Assembly: GCA_934234005.1 (NCBI GenBank)
Contig: CAKQHC010000007.1
Coordinates: 1 to 29,548, forward strand
Source of the DNA: an uncultured Methanomassiliicoccales archaeon
GTDB taxonomy: Archaea > Thermoplasmatota > Thermoplasmata > Methanomassiliicoccales > Methanomethylophilaceae
Length of the DNA stretch: 29,548 bases
Reading direction: 5' to 3'
The first letter of the stretch is position 1. Each line of letters begins with the position of its first letter. Under the pieces are notes generated by a model. It had not been told where the DNA came from. It was given only the letters and a program-made list of their open reading frames with translations, and did no database searches. This document shows positions 8,501 through 17,373 of the stretch, in pieces. Both the position numbers and the translations under genes were made by a program.

Positions 8501-10939
8501 AATCGTGAGAACGGACATTCTGCCGCTGTCTATCATCTCGAGAATGTATCTGGCGGATTTTATATCCATGTCGTCTTCCAATACTTCCCTGTATGTTTCT
8601 TCGATTACCGGAACATTCTCCATACCGCTGAGCGTTTCCAACAGATAGGATGAACGTACCTGCTGTCTGTTCACGGATATGGGGCGGCCCATGTAGTTCC
8701 TCAGAATCATGAAACTGCGTGCTGCGGTATGTCTGAATCTCAGTTTGAATATCTCCGAATCCTTGATTGATTTTCTCAGCACGGATTCCAATTCGCCGGA
8801 TTTTATCAATCCGGGAATACGCGATATATCGAATTTACGCGGGCAGCCCAGCATGAAACTGTCATCCGAAATGGTTACAGACACGTTGGCACCCATCATT
8901 GTGGTCATCCTGTATGCATACGCACGCGACAGGGCATCGTTGACCCTGCGACCGAACGGAAAATGGAACACCAGTTTCTGATTTCCCGAAGGGTCGATAT
9001 ATTCCTCGACAGCCAATCTGTCACAGTCGGGAATGAATCCCGCTACCGCCGCCTGCTCTCTGAAATATGACAAAACAGAACGTGCGGAACCCTCGTCGAT
9101 GTCGTATCCCTGGGTCAATTCGGAAATTGCCTGATCGTCCGGCTCCTTTATCCTGGATTCCATCTCTTTTCTGAACTCCGCTATATCCATCGAGAGGTCA
9201 AAACTGCGGGGCAGCATCTCTCCGGCCCATGACGGAACAGTGGGCTTCCTGCCGTTGGCTTCCTTCACGTGCGCGGTCATTCCCTTTGAACGCACGAATT
9301 CGAAAGAACGGCCGCCGAGTACGAAAACATCGCGGGGAGATAATTTCTCCACGAATTTCTCCGAAAGTTCTCCCGCAACTGTTCCGTGATTGGTTATAAC
9401 ACGATAGTTCGCTTCCTCGGGAATGGTTCCGATGTTCATGAAATATATCATACGGGAACCTTTTTTCCTTCCGAACACCGCCTGCTCCTCGTCAAACCAT
9501 ATTTTGGAATATACTCCCTCGAATTCGTCTTTGGAGCCCAGATATCTCAAAACCTGAATGAATGATTCTTCCGAAAGATTGCGGTAACAATACGAACCTT
9601 TCACAAGATCGTACGCATCGTTGACGTCCCATCTGCTGTCGATGCTCATACCGACCACCATCTGGGAAAGCACGTCGAGACAATTCTCGGGAATACCCAC
9701 ACGATCTATGTGCGCGGTATGGGCGGCACGGCATAATACTGCGCATTCCACCAAATCGTCCGGATCAAACACCAGCAAACGGCCTTTGGCTATCTTTCCG
9801 AAACTGTGACCGCTTCTTCCGATTCTCTGAAGTCCTTTGGCAACAGATTTGGGAGATCCGATCTGACACACTAGATCCACGGAACCGATGTCTATTCCCA
9901 ATTCCAGCGAAGTGGACGAAACAACACACTTTATCTCTCCGCGTTTGAGACGTGACTCCACATCCAACCTTATCTCCTTTCCCAGGGACGAATGGTGTAC
10001 TTCGACATTGTCCAACCCGCGTTCTTTCAATTTGTAAACGACGCTCTCCGCACCGGAACGCGTATTCGTAAACACCAAAGTAGTCTCATGCTGGTCTATC
10101 AAATCCTTTAATGTGTCATACATCATCGAATTGACAATATCCGAAGATAATGCGGTGAGATCTTCCGTGGGACATATTACTTTCAGATCCAGCTGCTTCT
10201 TGGATCCGGATTCTATCAATGCCACGTCGCGTGTCGTTCCGTCCGGATTGCAACCCACAAGATAACCTGCGATGGCTTCGATGGGTGCCAGAGTGGCAGA
10301 CAGCCCTATGCGGACGAATTCATTTTCGCAGTGATTCCTGAGACGTTCCAAAATCAAGGACAGAAACGCCCCTCTCTTGGAATCACAGATATCGTGAATC
10401 TCATCGAGTATTACCCATTCCACTTTTTTGAAGGATTCTCTGAATTTCGGTGCCGCCAATACCAGTGCCAAACTCTCCGGCGTCGTTATGAGTATGTGCG
10501 GCGGATGGCGAACCATCTTCTGTCTCTCGTTCTGCGGGGTATCTCCGGATCTTACCGCGACGCGTATGTCCGGAACATCCATGCCGTTGATTTCCGCAAC
10601 TTCCTTCATTTCCGCCAAGGGGGTTGTGAGATTGCGTTCAACATCGTTGGCCAGTGCCTTCAGAGGGGACACATATATGCAGTATACGCGTTCTTCCAGT
10701 GTTCCTTCGCGCGAATAACGCGTCAACTCATTAATTATACTGGTAAACGCGGTGAGCGTTTTTCCGGAACCCGTCGGGGAAGAAACCAGAACGCTGCGTC
10801 TCTGGTGAATAACCGGAATAGCCTTGGCCTGCGGAATAGTCAGACTATCAAAACGCTCATTGAACCATTTGGAGATTAAAGGTTCCATCAAACCCATGAC
10901 TTCGTCTTTGGAATATGTTTTGTCGACCCTCTCGATCAT
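5576..10939 (-). CDS. lhr: Large helicase-related protein Lhr with long C-terminal extension
   Basis: Superfamily 2 3'-5' DNA/RNA-DNA helicase of the Lhr family, linked to repair and recombination. 1787 aa. Motif I SSPTGSGKT at 53-61, TTPES at 152-156, motif II DEIH at 179-182, motif III SATLAP at 214-219, motif VI QRIGRSGHS at 371-379. The Lhr core, including the winged-helix and beta-barrel parts and the end motif PSPFAHCAILSG (819-830), runs to about 855. The remaining about 930 residues look like a string of winged-helix modules. Around 1330-1400 a segment (DRLMFPLIRGNVLVG...) resembles the AlkZ-like fold of bacterial Lhr C-terminal domains. Known archaeal Lhr proteins are mostly about 850-950 aa and E. 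coli Lhr about 1540. TATA-like box at 10971-10980; GGTG lies upstream of the ATG. Confidence 0.95.
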   Translation of the reverse strand: MIERVDKTYSKDEVMGLMEPLISKWFNERFDSLTIPQAKAIPVIHQRRSVLVSSPTGSGKTLTAFTSIINELTRYSREGTLEERVYCIYVSPLKALANDVERNLTTPLAEMKEVAEINGMDVPDIRVAVRSGDTPQNERQKMVRHPPHILITTPESLALVLAAPKFRESFKKVEWVILDEIHDICDSKRGAFLSLILERLRNHCENEFVRIGLSATLAPIEAIAGYLVGCNPDGTTRDVALIESGSKKQLDLKVICPTEDLTALSSDIVNSMMYDTLKDLIDQHETTLVFTNTRSGAESVVYKLKERGLDNVEVHHSSLGKEIRLDVESRLKRGEIKCVVSSTSLELGIDIGSVDLVCQIGSPKSVAKGLQRIGRSGHSFGKIAKGRLLVFDPDDLVECAVLCRAAHTAHIDRVGIPENCLDVLSQMVVGMSIDSRWDVNDAYDLVKGSYCYRNLSEESFIQVLRYLGSKDEFEGVYSKIWFDEEQAVFGRKKGSRMIYFMNIGTIPEEANYRVITNHGTVAGELSEKFVEKLSPRDVFVLGGRSFEFVRSKGMTAHVKEANGRKPTVPSWAGEMLPRSFDLSMDIAEFRKEMESRIKEPDDQAISELTQGYDIDEGSARSVLSYFREQAAVAGFIPDCDRLAVEEYIDPSGNQKLVFHFPFGRRVNDALSRAYAYRMTTMMGANVSVTISDDSFMLGCPRKFDISRIPGLIKSGELESVLRKSIKDSEIFKLRFRHTAARSFMILRNYMGRPISVNRQQVRSSYLLETLSGMENVPVIEETYREVLEDDMDIKSARYILEMIDSGRMSVLTIPFTGTPSPFAHCAILSGFSDIVLMEDRSALLRELHRKVLYRALGDNIEDFEFTEDQIVPYFASKIDRISSKEDIPKLLMQTGPLQALRERGRNIYTYTDEDRKTVDGWIRELLRDNVIGSVFLDESHIMVASEIPYYAAATRRERSLSETEKAVFDKIDRNTALSDIASSLEFSDDMVFRAVRKLESMYLVSRTDIAGPSKWLFSRAEYKKEDRRESIDRIILRYLNAYAPATVQEVAYSLSLADDDARESLESLVSSEEVSKGRFLIAENDQYMLKIDHMRLRSGKSNIYDYDTVERYRLTKGQHFPDIRSYFEFHCTAGWELDAYNRIDNFSLEQWYSMRESGELLLGRFMRGKVRYVLKEDGSRYAVMRHEDVTEEDRKLLETISSMGSATLRDLIRVTGMEKTRLKESISRLDRSLLLVRSFDEKEDWGTENRYAPYCPSEVSDNAQENLLMRSIRAYGPIPANALHYLVGMPIDEIESVSGKLGASTISVGEGQTPMLIMADEIPNLENVPRTEFPIRLCTISDPNIASRWSEFNARYGDRLMFPLIRGNVLVGAVEMWEMSGCIEIRQFDLDSPDMLHEALDALDFMMGFYRQKGIDVIRIREILGTDAEALDDETAKCLTSHGYIKVNGFYAKGVTTSWTMEQEQLISYVFSKQHISKASKYKTFDDAITDRGYMRGDQEALIRIADRVDMKKQMERGNLIKMTLTPDYQGYTIRPYAHLFRESKEYVPDEVASSVISFVSAHQPVSKKSILEASPYSPERVSDSLSELNKASAVYTDENSMINLVTSNAGDILDGLEAVARLHFKSFGIFSADGLASFLNARMALTRKVLRRLEDDGTVTKGYFVGGDPTLMWMLSEDVGKKPSVFAETFVLNSQDNLHIYFRDMIKQEVGATMSVVFSGTKIIGSFKGKVCTSGAKVEDFKGSEEAMRAIIEAAQFSGVSVPVQEHKDDDDWDILSLSNKLNLGI

Positions 10940-10970
10940 AACGACACCAAACGAAGTGCATAATTCCTAG

Positions 10971-10980
10971 CTTAATATAA
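10971..10980 (-). promoter_or_regulatory. TATA box of lhr
   Basis: The minus strand reads TTATATTAAG, centred about 37 nt before the lhr ATG. Predicted leader is about 11 nt and includes a GGTG that could act as a ribosome binding site. Confidence 0.5.
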
Positions 10981-11047
10981 CCGTGTCGGAATCATATACG
11001 GAGACAATCTTTTTGTTACCGACGGTAATGAAGCGATGCTCGCGTAA

Positions 11048-11055
11048 TTTATAAA
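11048..11055 (+). promoter_or_regulatory. TATA box of the surface protein
   Basis: TTTATAAA, centred 25-26 nt before ATG 11077. The transcript would start at or next to the A of the start codon, so it is leaderless. Confidence 0.65.
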
Positions 11056-11076
11056 CACCGCAAATGATACAAGAGC

Positions 11077-12399
11077 ATGGTTCCGAGAACAAAATTGTTT
11101 TCAGCGTCTGTTATGTTCGCATGTTTCCTTCTGGTGCTTGCATCTGTTGCAACGGAAAGCCAAGCGGAAGGTACTACAACATTCAAAGGAACCATCTTGG
11201 AAAACGGGCTCCCTCTGGAAGGCGCAGAAATATCGGTAAACAAAGGTGAAACAAATATTACATCCGGCTCCGACGGAACCTTCACGTTCGAATATACGGG
11301 AACTGCCGTATTCACTCTTTCCTTGAAAGGATACATATTTCAATCAACCGATCTGACATGCAGCGAATCGACATTCACGGTAACCGAACCCGAAACCGAC
11401 GGAAAAATCATAGCCGTCAAAACGATACAGGAGTACAAAGGAACTGTCACAAGCGGAAACAGTGTAATCCACGGCGCAAAAGTAACATACTCCGATTCCG
11501 ACGGAAATACATACTCGTGTACAACCGCCGATGACGGTACATATTCCATATCCTGTCCGCCGTCAAAATACACGGCGGATGTAAAATGCAACGGATATGA
11601 AAACAAAAGTCTCGATGTATCGTCAAATGATATGACGCTAGAAATCTCGCCTTTGGAGGTAACACTTACCGGAATGGTAATGGATTACAGTACAAACGGA
11701 GATCCGACTGCATTTACCGGTGTGAGGATTACCGTTAACAACGGCTCTGCTACCAGTACCACAACAAGCACCGCCAATGGTTTCGAAATCAAATTCGTAT
11801 ACTCCCAATCAAGCATAATTACGTTCTCTCACAACGGATACAAAGTCACTGTACCCGGATTTTCCCAGATTCTCAAAAAACAGAATGAGGGCATGACATA
11901 CTCCGTTGACATAACCGATGCAGAAATGACAAATGGAAAATATGTAATAAGTTCCCTCGAAAATCCCACTATAATGATTAAAACGACCATCGTTTTCGAA
12001 GGCAGTGTTACCGGAATCTCAAAAGGAACCGAATACAGACTGAAGGACGCAACGGTTCAGTTCGAATCCGACGGCAACAAATACAGCACCAAAACCGACG
12101 AAGACGGCAAGTTCACTATATCGTGTCCGTTCGGAGAGTATGAAATGACTGCAGAATGCGGCGGATTTCTATTGTACGGTCCGAAAACAGTGGATTCGTC
12201 GTCCGGTTATCTGACTGTCACAATGGAAGCATACGGAGGATCCTTCATTCCCGGAATGGACGGTGCACATTCCATGATGGTTCTGGGCCTGATGGTTTTG
12301 GTCGTAGTCATGATATTTGCCATCATATGCTACATATCTTCCAAAAAGGGAATAGGCAACATCAAAACAGACAATGATTTGAAGAACGACGACGAATGA
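11077..12399 (+). CDS. Membrane-anchored surface protein with repeated beta-sandwich domains
   Basis: 440 aa. A signal peptide occupies about residues 1-30 (hydrophobic core MFACFLLVLASVA). The extracellular part has four carboxypeptidase-regulatory-like domains, at about 34-95, 118-185, 195-260 and 308-375. The second and fourth are closest: both have a SDGN.YS..T.DDG pattern, then ISCP and a later C.G, so a disulfide within each is plausible. A transmembrane helix follows at about 399-420 (MMVLGLMVLVVVMIFAII) and a short charged cytoplasmic tail. Such domains serve as structural or adhesive modules; no catalytic motif is visible. Serine and threonine are abundant, as expected for a glycosylated surface protein. 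Ligand and role are unknown. The gene is divergent from lhr with a separate promoter. Confidence 0.82.
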   Translation: MVPRTKLFSASVMFACFLLVLASVATESQAEGTTTFKGTILENGLPLEGAEISVNKGETNITSGSDGTFTFEYTGTAVFTLSLKGYIFQSTDLTCSESTFTVTEPETDGKIIAVKTIQEYKGTVTSGNSVIHGAKVTYSDSDGNTYSCTTADDGTYSISCPPSKYTADVKCNGYENKSLDVSSNDMTLEISPLEVTLTGMVMDYSTNGDPTAFTGVRITVNNGSATSTTTSTANGFEIKFVYSQSSIITFSHNGYKVTVPGFSQILKKQNEGMTYSVDITDAEMTNGKYVISSLENPTIMIKTTIVFEGSVTGISKGTEYRLKDATVQFESDGNKYSTKTDEDGKFTISCPFGEYEMTAECGGFLLYGPKTVDSSSGYLTVTMEAYGGSFIPGMDGAHSMMVLGLMVLVVVMIFAIICYISSKKGIGNIKTDNDLKNDDE

Positions 12400-12483
12400 C
12401 TGGTTAAAACAGGCAGATATCGGGAAATCTTCGAAGAGCGGCAGAATGGATTGCCGGTTGGCATCCAAACTGTCGCATCGGAA

Positions 12484-13050
12484 TCAGCGTTTCAGATTCG
12501 ATGAAACTTCTTCATACAGACTGTTTCCGCATGAATCCATCGCAACGATTAACGGTCCGAGTTTCTTGGTATTGAATCTCCACATGGCTTCTGCCATACC
12601 CAGATCCAACCATTCGCACCCTTTGCACTCAGAAAGCCCCTCTGCCAGAGAGATGGCTGCTCCGCCTGTTGCCGCAAGATAAACGCAACCGTGTTCCTTC
12701 ATGGCTTCCGCCACCTTTTTGGACATACCGCCCTTTCCGATTATGGCACGTATTCCGAAAGAAGCAATCATATCCGGCTCCAGTTTATTCATACGGGCAG
12801 ATGTCGTAGGTCCGGCGGCAACCACGGACCATACGCCGTTGTCATCGCATTTCATAATCGGACCGCAATGATATATCGTCGCCCCTTTCAGATCGTCCGG
12901 AACATCCTCTCCCGACTTAAGATACTCCAATGCGCGTATGTGCATCTCGTCGCGACCAGTTATTACGGGTCCCGTAATATACACGGTTTCTCCGAGTTTC
13001 AACGATCTGACATCTTCCTCGCTGAGAGGCGTAACAAGTGTCTTCACCAT
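12484..13050 (-). CDS. Fumarate hydratase class I, beta subunit (C-terminal domain)
   Basis: Small subunit of the two-subunit iron-sulfur fumarase/tartrate dehydratase family, which hydrates fumarate to malate. 188 aa from ATG 13050. Conserved features include LKLGETVYITGPVITGRDEMH near the N-terminus, YHCGPIMK, AAGPTTSARM (substrate-binding threonines), IGKGGM and TGGAA. The frame extends upstream to 13158, but that part overlaps the alpha gene and lacks family similarity. ATG 13050 has GGGAGTGAG just before it and overlaps the alpha stop (ATGGTGA), indicating translational coupling. Fumarase versus L-tartrate dehydratase cannot be told from sequence; fumarase is the expected role in a partial TCA pathway. 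The 12400-12483 gap downstream holds only weak hairpins. Confidence 0.92.
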   Translation of the reverse strand: MVKTLVTPLSEEDVRSLKLGETVYITGPVITGRDEMHIRALEYLKSGEDVPDDLKGATIYHCGPIMKCDDNGVWSVVAAGPTTSARMNKLEPDMIASFGIRAIIGKGGMSKKVAEAMKEHGCVYLAATGGAAISLAEGLSECKGCEWLDLGMAEAMWRFNTKKLGPLIVAMDSCGNSLYEEVSSNLKR

Positions 13051-13952
13051 CTCACTCCCTGTGCGTATTCCACTCCGTCGGATGTGATAACCGCCGATGC
13101 ACGGCGCGTAGCCCAACATCCGATATTGACTGCTACCGGAAGACTCGCAGTATGGCAATATGCCTTCTTTATTCTCACTCTGAGAGAAGTTGTGGAACCG
13201 CCGAGGCCCATCGGACCCAATCCCGATGAATTCAACGCCATAAACAGTTCTTCCTCCAGGGCTGCCAAATCCTTATCGGGATTGTCGCCGTCTATAGGAA
13301 ACAGCAACGCTTCTTTCGCCATAGCCACACACACATCCGATGTTCCGCCTATCCCTACCCCGACTATGGTAGGGGGACACGGACGTCCGCCGGCATCCAG
13401 CACGGAATTAACTATGAATCTCTTCACACCCTCGATACCGTCTGCGGGGTTAAGCATACCCAGACGGGTCATGTTCTCGGATCCGGCACCCTTAGGCAGA
13501 ACCGTAATCTCGGTAAAATCGCCGTCTGTCGGAATGAAATGAATGATAGGCATTCCCGCACCGAGATTGTCTCCGTGGTTTCTGCGGGTAATCGGATCCA
13601 CCGTATTCGGCCTTAAGGGTATCTCGGATGTTGCCCTTGCCACACCTCTGGAAATGTCTCCGACTATGGATGAATCAAATTTACCTCTGACATAAAACAC
13701 AGGTATGCCCGTATCCTGACACATCGGAAGTCCGAGATGTTCCGCTTTTTTGACATTCTCCATTATGGCTCCCAACTGTGTCGATGCCACATCGGATGTT
13801 TCCCAACCGGCGGCCGACTCCAGGGCCCACCCGATATCCATCGGTAACCTGGTATTGGCAAGACGGAGGAGGTTCACTACCACATCCTCCACGGGTTCAG
13901 GCAATTTTATCATAACGGCGGTATGGATATTGGTGTTATTATCACTGTCCAT
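13044..13952 (-). CDS. Fumarate hydratase class I, alpha subunit (N-terminal domain)
   Basis: 302 aa. Large subunit carrying the [4Fe-4S] cluster of class I fumarase. Likely cluster cysteines are C78 (MCQDTGIPVF), one in GRPCPPTIVGVGIGGTSD near 198, and one in NIGCWATRR near 285. GLGPMGLGGSTT is also conserved. Start ATG 13952 overlaps the nmd3 stop by one base (TGATG), and the stop overlaps the beta-subunit start, so the three genes are read from one mRNA. Clustering of a carbon-metabolism enzyme with mcm and nmd3 is probably a feature of compact Thermoplasmata-like genomes rather than a functional link. Confidence 0.94.
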   Translation of the reverse strand: MDSDNNTNIHTAVMIKLPEPVEDVVVNLLRLANTRLPMDIGWALESAAGWETSDVASTQLGAIMENVKKAEHLGLPMCQDTGIPVFYVRGKFDSSIVGDISRGVARATSEIPLRPNTVDPITRRNHGDNLGAGMPIIHFIPTDGDFTEITVLPKGAGSENMTRLGMLNPADGIEGVKRFIVNSVLDAGGRPCPPTIVGVGIGGTSDVCVAMAKEALLFPIDGDNPDKDLAALEEELFMALNSSGLGPMGLGGSTTSLRVRIKKAYCHTASLPVAVNIGCWATRRASAVITSDGVEYAQGVRW

Positions 13953-14980
13953 CAGGGTACGGCATACAGGACATCGTCGATAACAACGACCTTCACCGTA
14001 TCTCCTACTTCCATCCCCTCAGGGATACGGAGATCTACTGTAGAATAGTTGTCCGGATGGAGCACCTGTATCTCGTTTCCTGTGTTGTTGATTACGGTGG
14101 CATCCCTCAGATCCCCCGCATGTTCATACACTTTTATGGATGTCATGTCCTGTTTGTGGACCGCACTTTCTCTGAAATTCATAAGATCCAATGCACGCCC
14201 GCCGTTGCTGGAGACGCGTAAAAGCTTGCAATAGCGCTTATTGATAACAACAACATCGCCGACATGATAATCCGGCAATCTTACAAGATATGTAAGACGG
14301 TACATGTCCTGACCGTCTGTGGTCTGGCCTACAAGTTTCGGAGATTCCTTGGTTTCTGCGGCATATACGTCGGACAGTTCTTTGGCAAGGTTTTTGCCCA
14401 AAGATATCGAAGAAAGATATACGTCCACTCCTCCGGTGACAATTTCCATCTTGGTTATGAACAACTGTCTGTTGTTCGCAGCCTGTCTGGCAACGGAATT
14501 CTCCACCATAGCCAATGTCTCTTCCCTCAATTCCGGAGACAATTCCTTCGAACCTGTTCTGATTTGGAGTATTGCCTCATAATAACTGCCTAACATTCTG
14601 GAACAGCGTCTGCATACATTGTTTTTGATACGCACGATGGTCGAGGCTTCGTCCGTTGCCTCATGTCCCAATACGTCACATACCGTACGGACGGTCACAA
14701 CATATACGTACGGATCCTGACATTCCATGTATGTCTCCAACTGTACTACGTTTACTCCCTTTATCACGGACAGCGCGTCGGCTGCCGCATCCTGTACGGC
14801 CACATCCAAATCTTTCTTCAGCCAACGGTCTCCGAAAGACCATTCTCCGCAATTCGTACAGACGGGGAGATCCACATGATGCGGCAACATGGTCAGCTTA
14901 CGTCCGTCCAACCAACAGTCCATGCAAAGTCCTTCCAGGGACTCGGTGCAATCCTTACCGCATTTCACGCAGAAACTCAC
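13952..14980 (-). CDS. nmd3: NMD3 family ribosomal 60S-type subunit factor
   Basis: Archaeal homologue of eukaryotic Nmd3, the 60S export adaptor; in archaea it is thought to act in large-subunit maturation. The N-terminus has zinc-binding cysteine pairs: C4/C7, C19/C22 and C41/C44 (from this start), and a further CRRC in the middle. The frame opens at 15037, but the preferred start is GTG 14980, overlapping the DUF424 stop (GTGA) and giving MSFCVKCGK, like other archaeal NMD3 proteins that begin directly with a zinc finger. That gives 342 aa. The C-terminal part has an eIF5A-like beta-rich character (YHVGDVVVINKRYCKLLRV). Third from the end of the mcm operon. Confidence 0.9.
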   Translation of the reverse strand: MSFCVKCGKDCTESLEGLCMDCWLDGRKLTMLPHHVDLPVCTNCGEWSFGDRWLKKDLDVAVQDAAADALSVIKGVNVVQLETYMECQDPYVYVVTVRTVCDVLGHEATDEASTIVRIKNNVCRRCSRMLGSYYEAILQIRTGSKELSPELREETLAMVENSVARQAANNRQLFITKMEIVTGGVDVYLSSISLGKNLAKELSDVYAAETKESPKLVGQTTDGQDMYRLTYLVRLPDYHVGDVVVINKRYCKLLRVSSNGGRALDLMNFRESAVHKQDMTSIKVYEHAGDLRDATVINNTGNEIQVLHPDNYSTVDLRIPEGMEVGDTVKVVVIDDVLYAVP

Positions 14981-15267
14981 ATGATCACAACCTGGACATG
15001 CTTTATACCGTCTATTGTCAGGACGTCTTCCTCGCATGCATGTCCTTCGGCTATGGCTAAAGCCACGACACGGTTGCCTACAAGGTTCATTATCGTAGCC
15101 TCCTTCATACGTTTGGACAATTCGGACGGTTCGGCCCTGTGTCCGCCGTAGAATGCCTCGTTCACCGTTATGCGCACGCTGCCGTCCGTAAATGTCTCTC
15201 CCAACAGTTCGGCGTCACATGCCGCAAGAATTGTATCATTATCGTGTCTGTGTATTCTTATGTACAT
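14977..15267 (-). CDS. DUF424 family protein
   Basis: 96 aa, small archaeal protein matching the DUF424 family as I recognise it (YIRIHRHDNDTILAACDAELLGETF, then FYGG and ATIMNLVGNRVVALAIAEG). Its function is not known. It starts 4 nt after the mcm stop and overlaps nmd3 by 4 nt. In archaea DUF424 genes are often near translation genes, which agrees with the nmd3 neighbour. Confidence 0.85.
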   Translation of the reverse strand: MYIRIHRHDNDTILAACDAELLGETFTDGSVRITVNEAFYGGHRAEPSELSKRMKEATIMNLVGNRVVALAIAEGHACEEDVLTIDGIKHVQVVIM

Positions 15268-15271
15268 AATA

Positions 15272-17371
15272 TCAGGCCCTCTTGAACATACCGGGACGCG
15301 GACTGAGGATTTCGCAACCGTCGCTTAATGCCTTAACGGCTCTGGTGACCTCCACTTCGCTAAGACCTTCGTCCTCGCCGTATTTAATCAAAAGATCCAT
15401 GGACAATCCTTCTTCGTCACCGTATTTCACGAACACGTCACGCATTATGTCCAATCTGTTACGGTCTTTCGCCGATACACCGGATGTCAATTTGTCTATG
15501 TCGAACGATCCGTCACCGTCTCCGACAATTCTCCTGAGATAATACTCGACGAGATCCACGGCTCTGTTGGCATCCACATCGGTTACCACATGGCTGAGCC
15601 TCATCCTTGCCGATGCTTCGGACAGCCTCACAAACGCTTCCAGTTGCCTGGCGGTAATGGGAACGGATTTTCCGTTGCTGCCGGTCTGTCTTATCCTGAG
15701 ATAACTGTCGGTAATCAGTTTTCTCGCTTCGTCGGTCATGATAGGCGTGATACGTTTGGAATATGCCACATATTTTCTCAGTATGTCTATGGAATATACC
15801 GGTTTTATGGAATCGGAACGCGTCATTATGTTGTCTATATCGATTCCGTCCACCACACTGCCTTCGGCATATGCACGGGCCTGACCGCGCTGATGTGCCA
15901 TAAGAATGTGGTTCGTAATGTTGGTATCAAGCGTTTTGTCCGGCTTATCGGTCAATACGAATATCATATCGAAACGGGACATCAATGCGGGAGGAAGATC
16001 GATCTGTTCCGCAATAGGCGTATTCTCATCGAAACGTCCGTATTTGGGGTTGGCCGCTGCAAGCATTGAACACCTGCATTGAAGTGTCGCGTTAATACCT
16101 GCCTTGGCGACCGATATTTTCTGAGACTCCATCGCCTCGTGAAGCGACGATCTGTCCTGATCGGTCATTTTATCCAATTCGTCTATGCACGCCAATCCCT
16201 TGTCGGCCAAAACCAATGCGCCTGCTTCAAGGGTCCATCTGCCGTCACCGAAATCGTCTCTCACGGCCGCTGCCGTAAGTCCCGCCGCGGATGCCGATTT
16301 TCCGGATGCATATATTCCTCTGGGAGCCAACATGGACATGTATCTGAGAAGCTGTGATTTTGCCACACCCGGATCTCCCATAAGAAGAATGTGCATATCG
16401 CCCCTCATCACGGTACCGTCATCCATTTCCTTGTGACATCCGCCGAACAGTTGCAGGGCTATAGCCCTCTTGACCTCGTCGAGACCGTATATCGTAGGGG
16501 ATATGGACTTCACGATATTGTTGTAGAGTTCGGGATCCGCAGCCATGCGCAGAATCTCCTCCTCGTCTTCTTCGGTAATCTGAATCTCGTCGTATTCGTG
16601 CTGTTCGAATTCTACCGAAACCACATCGAGATATGTTTCGAAAACAGTGGATTTGTCGCGGTCTGTCTTCTCTACGGAACGCAACACTCCGTTCAGCGTG
16701 ATGCGGTTTCCGGCAGTGACCAATCCCGCTATGTCGTCTTCCATGTATCCCGACAGTCTTTCGGGCTGCGCACCGCCGCGGAGACCTTCTGGACTCTCCT
16801 GAATTTCAATCTTCTGAGTATCAATGTATACGGAATCCTTGTCGTTGAGAATAAAACGTACGCCTGCTTTGTTACAGCTGCCTTCGGGGTTGCTGCACAT
16901 CATAGGTTCCCTGAGTATCATTCCGGGTTGGTCCATCCAGATTTCGCATCCGCATCTGGCACAGGTGAACAACGCTGCGGTCATACGAGGTTTGACCGTG
17001 GTGACCTTTCTCGCCAAACCTTCGACTGCAATCAGTTTGTTCAGATGGTCTGCCCTCAAATTCCTGATTTCAACCGTTGCGTCGCGGGGAAGGTTGAATA
17101 TGCGTATGTTGATGCTTTCTCCCGGACGGCTGATATTCGGCACCAAATTCATTACTGCATTGCGAGCCTCTTTGAGGGAACGGTCGGGATACTCGAGAAC
17201 AAACATCGCGAAATCGATGTTATATGCGTTAATATCTGCATAATCGACGTTGACGGATTTCTTCTGAGGGAAATTGTCTGCAATATCCTCTATAAGAATA
17301 GCATATTTATCATCCGAAAGGATGTCGGTCCAGGCCTTTTTTATCTCATTATCCTGAAAATTAAGCGTCAT
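15272..17371 (-). CDS. mcm: Replicative DNA helicase MCM
   Basis: Hexameric AAA+ helicase that unwinds DNA at the fork. 699 aa from ATG 17371. The N-terminal zinc finger uses C137, C140, C159 and C166. Walker A is GDPGVAKS at 332-339, Walker B CIDELDK at 395-401, arginine finger SRFD at 465-468. A C-terminal winged helix ends in a phenylalanine-lysine tail. The frame opens further upstream (17419) inside the preceding gene. ATG 17371 is preferred because GGGGGAG lies 5 nt before it and it overlaps the end of the upstream gene. No intein is present. It is the second gene of a six-gene operon. Confidence 0.97.
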   Translation of the reverse strand: MTLNFQDNEIKKAWTDILSDDKYAILIEDIADNFPQKKSVNVDYADINAYNIDFAMFVLEYPDRSLKEARNAVMNLVPNISRPGESINIRIFNLPRDATVEIRNLRADHLNKLIAVEGLARKVTTVKPRMTAALFTCARCGCEIWMDQPGMILREPMMCSNPEGSCNKAGVRFILNDKDSVYIDTQKIEIQESPEGLRGGAQPERLSGYMEDDIAGLVTAGNRITLNGVLRSVEKTDRDKSTVFETYLDVVSVEFEQHEYDEIQITEEDEEEILRMAADPELYNNIVKSISPTIYGLDEVKRAIALQLFGGCHKEMDDGTVMRGDMHILLMGDPGVAKSQLLRYMSMLAPRGIYASGKSASAAGLTAAAVRDDFGDGRWTLEAGALVLADKGLACIDELDKMTDQDRSSLHEAMESQKISVAKAGINATLQCRCSMLAAANPKYGRFDENTPIAEQIDLPPALMSRFDMIFVLTDKPDKTLDTNITNHILMAHQRGQARAYAEGSVVDGIDIDNIMTRSDSIKPVYSIDILRKYVAYSKRITPIMTDEARKLITDSYLRIRQTGSNGKSVPITARQLEAFVRLSEASARMRLSHVVTDVDANRAVDLVEYYLRRIVGDGDGSFDIDKLTSGVSAKDRNRLDIMRDVFVKYGDEEGLSMDLLIKYGEDEGLSEVEVTRAVKALSDGCEILSPRPGMFKRA

Positions 17372-17373
17372 TT

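Noticed and set aside
12439..12456. CGGCA/TGCCG hairpin between the surface protein and fumarase beta
   Set aside because: 5-bp stem with 8-nt loop and no following T-run; too weak to call a terminator.
13051..13158. Upstream extension of fumarase beta
   Set aside because: Lies in another frame of the alpha gene, without family similarity; ATG 13050 has a good ribosome binding site.
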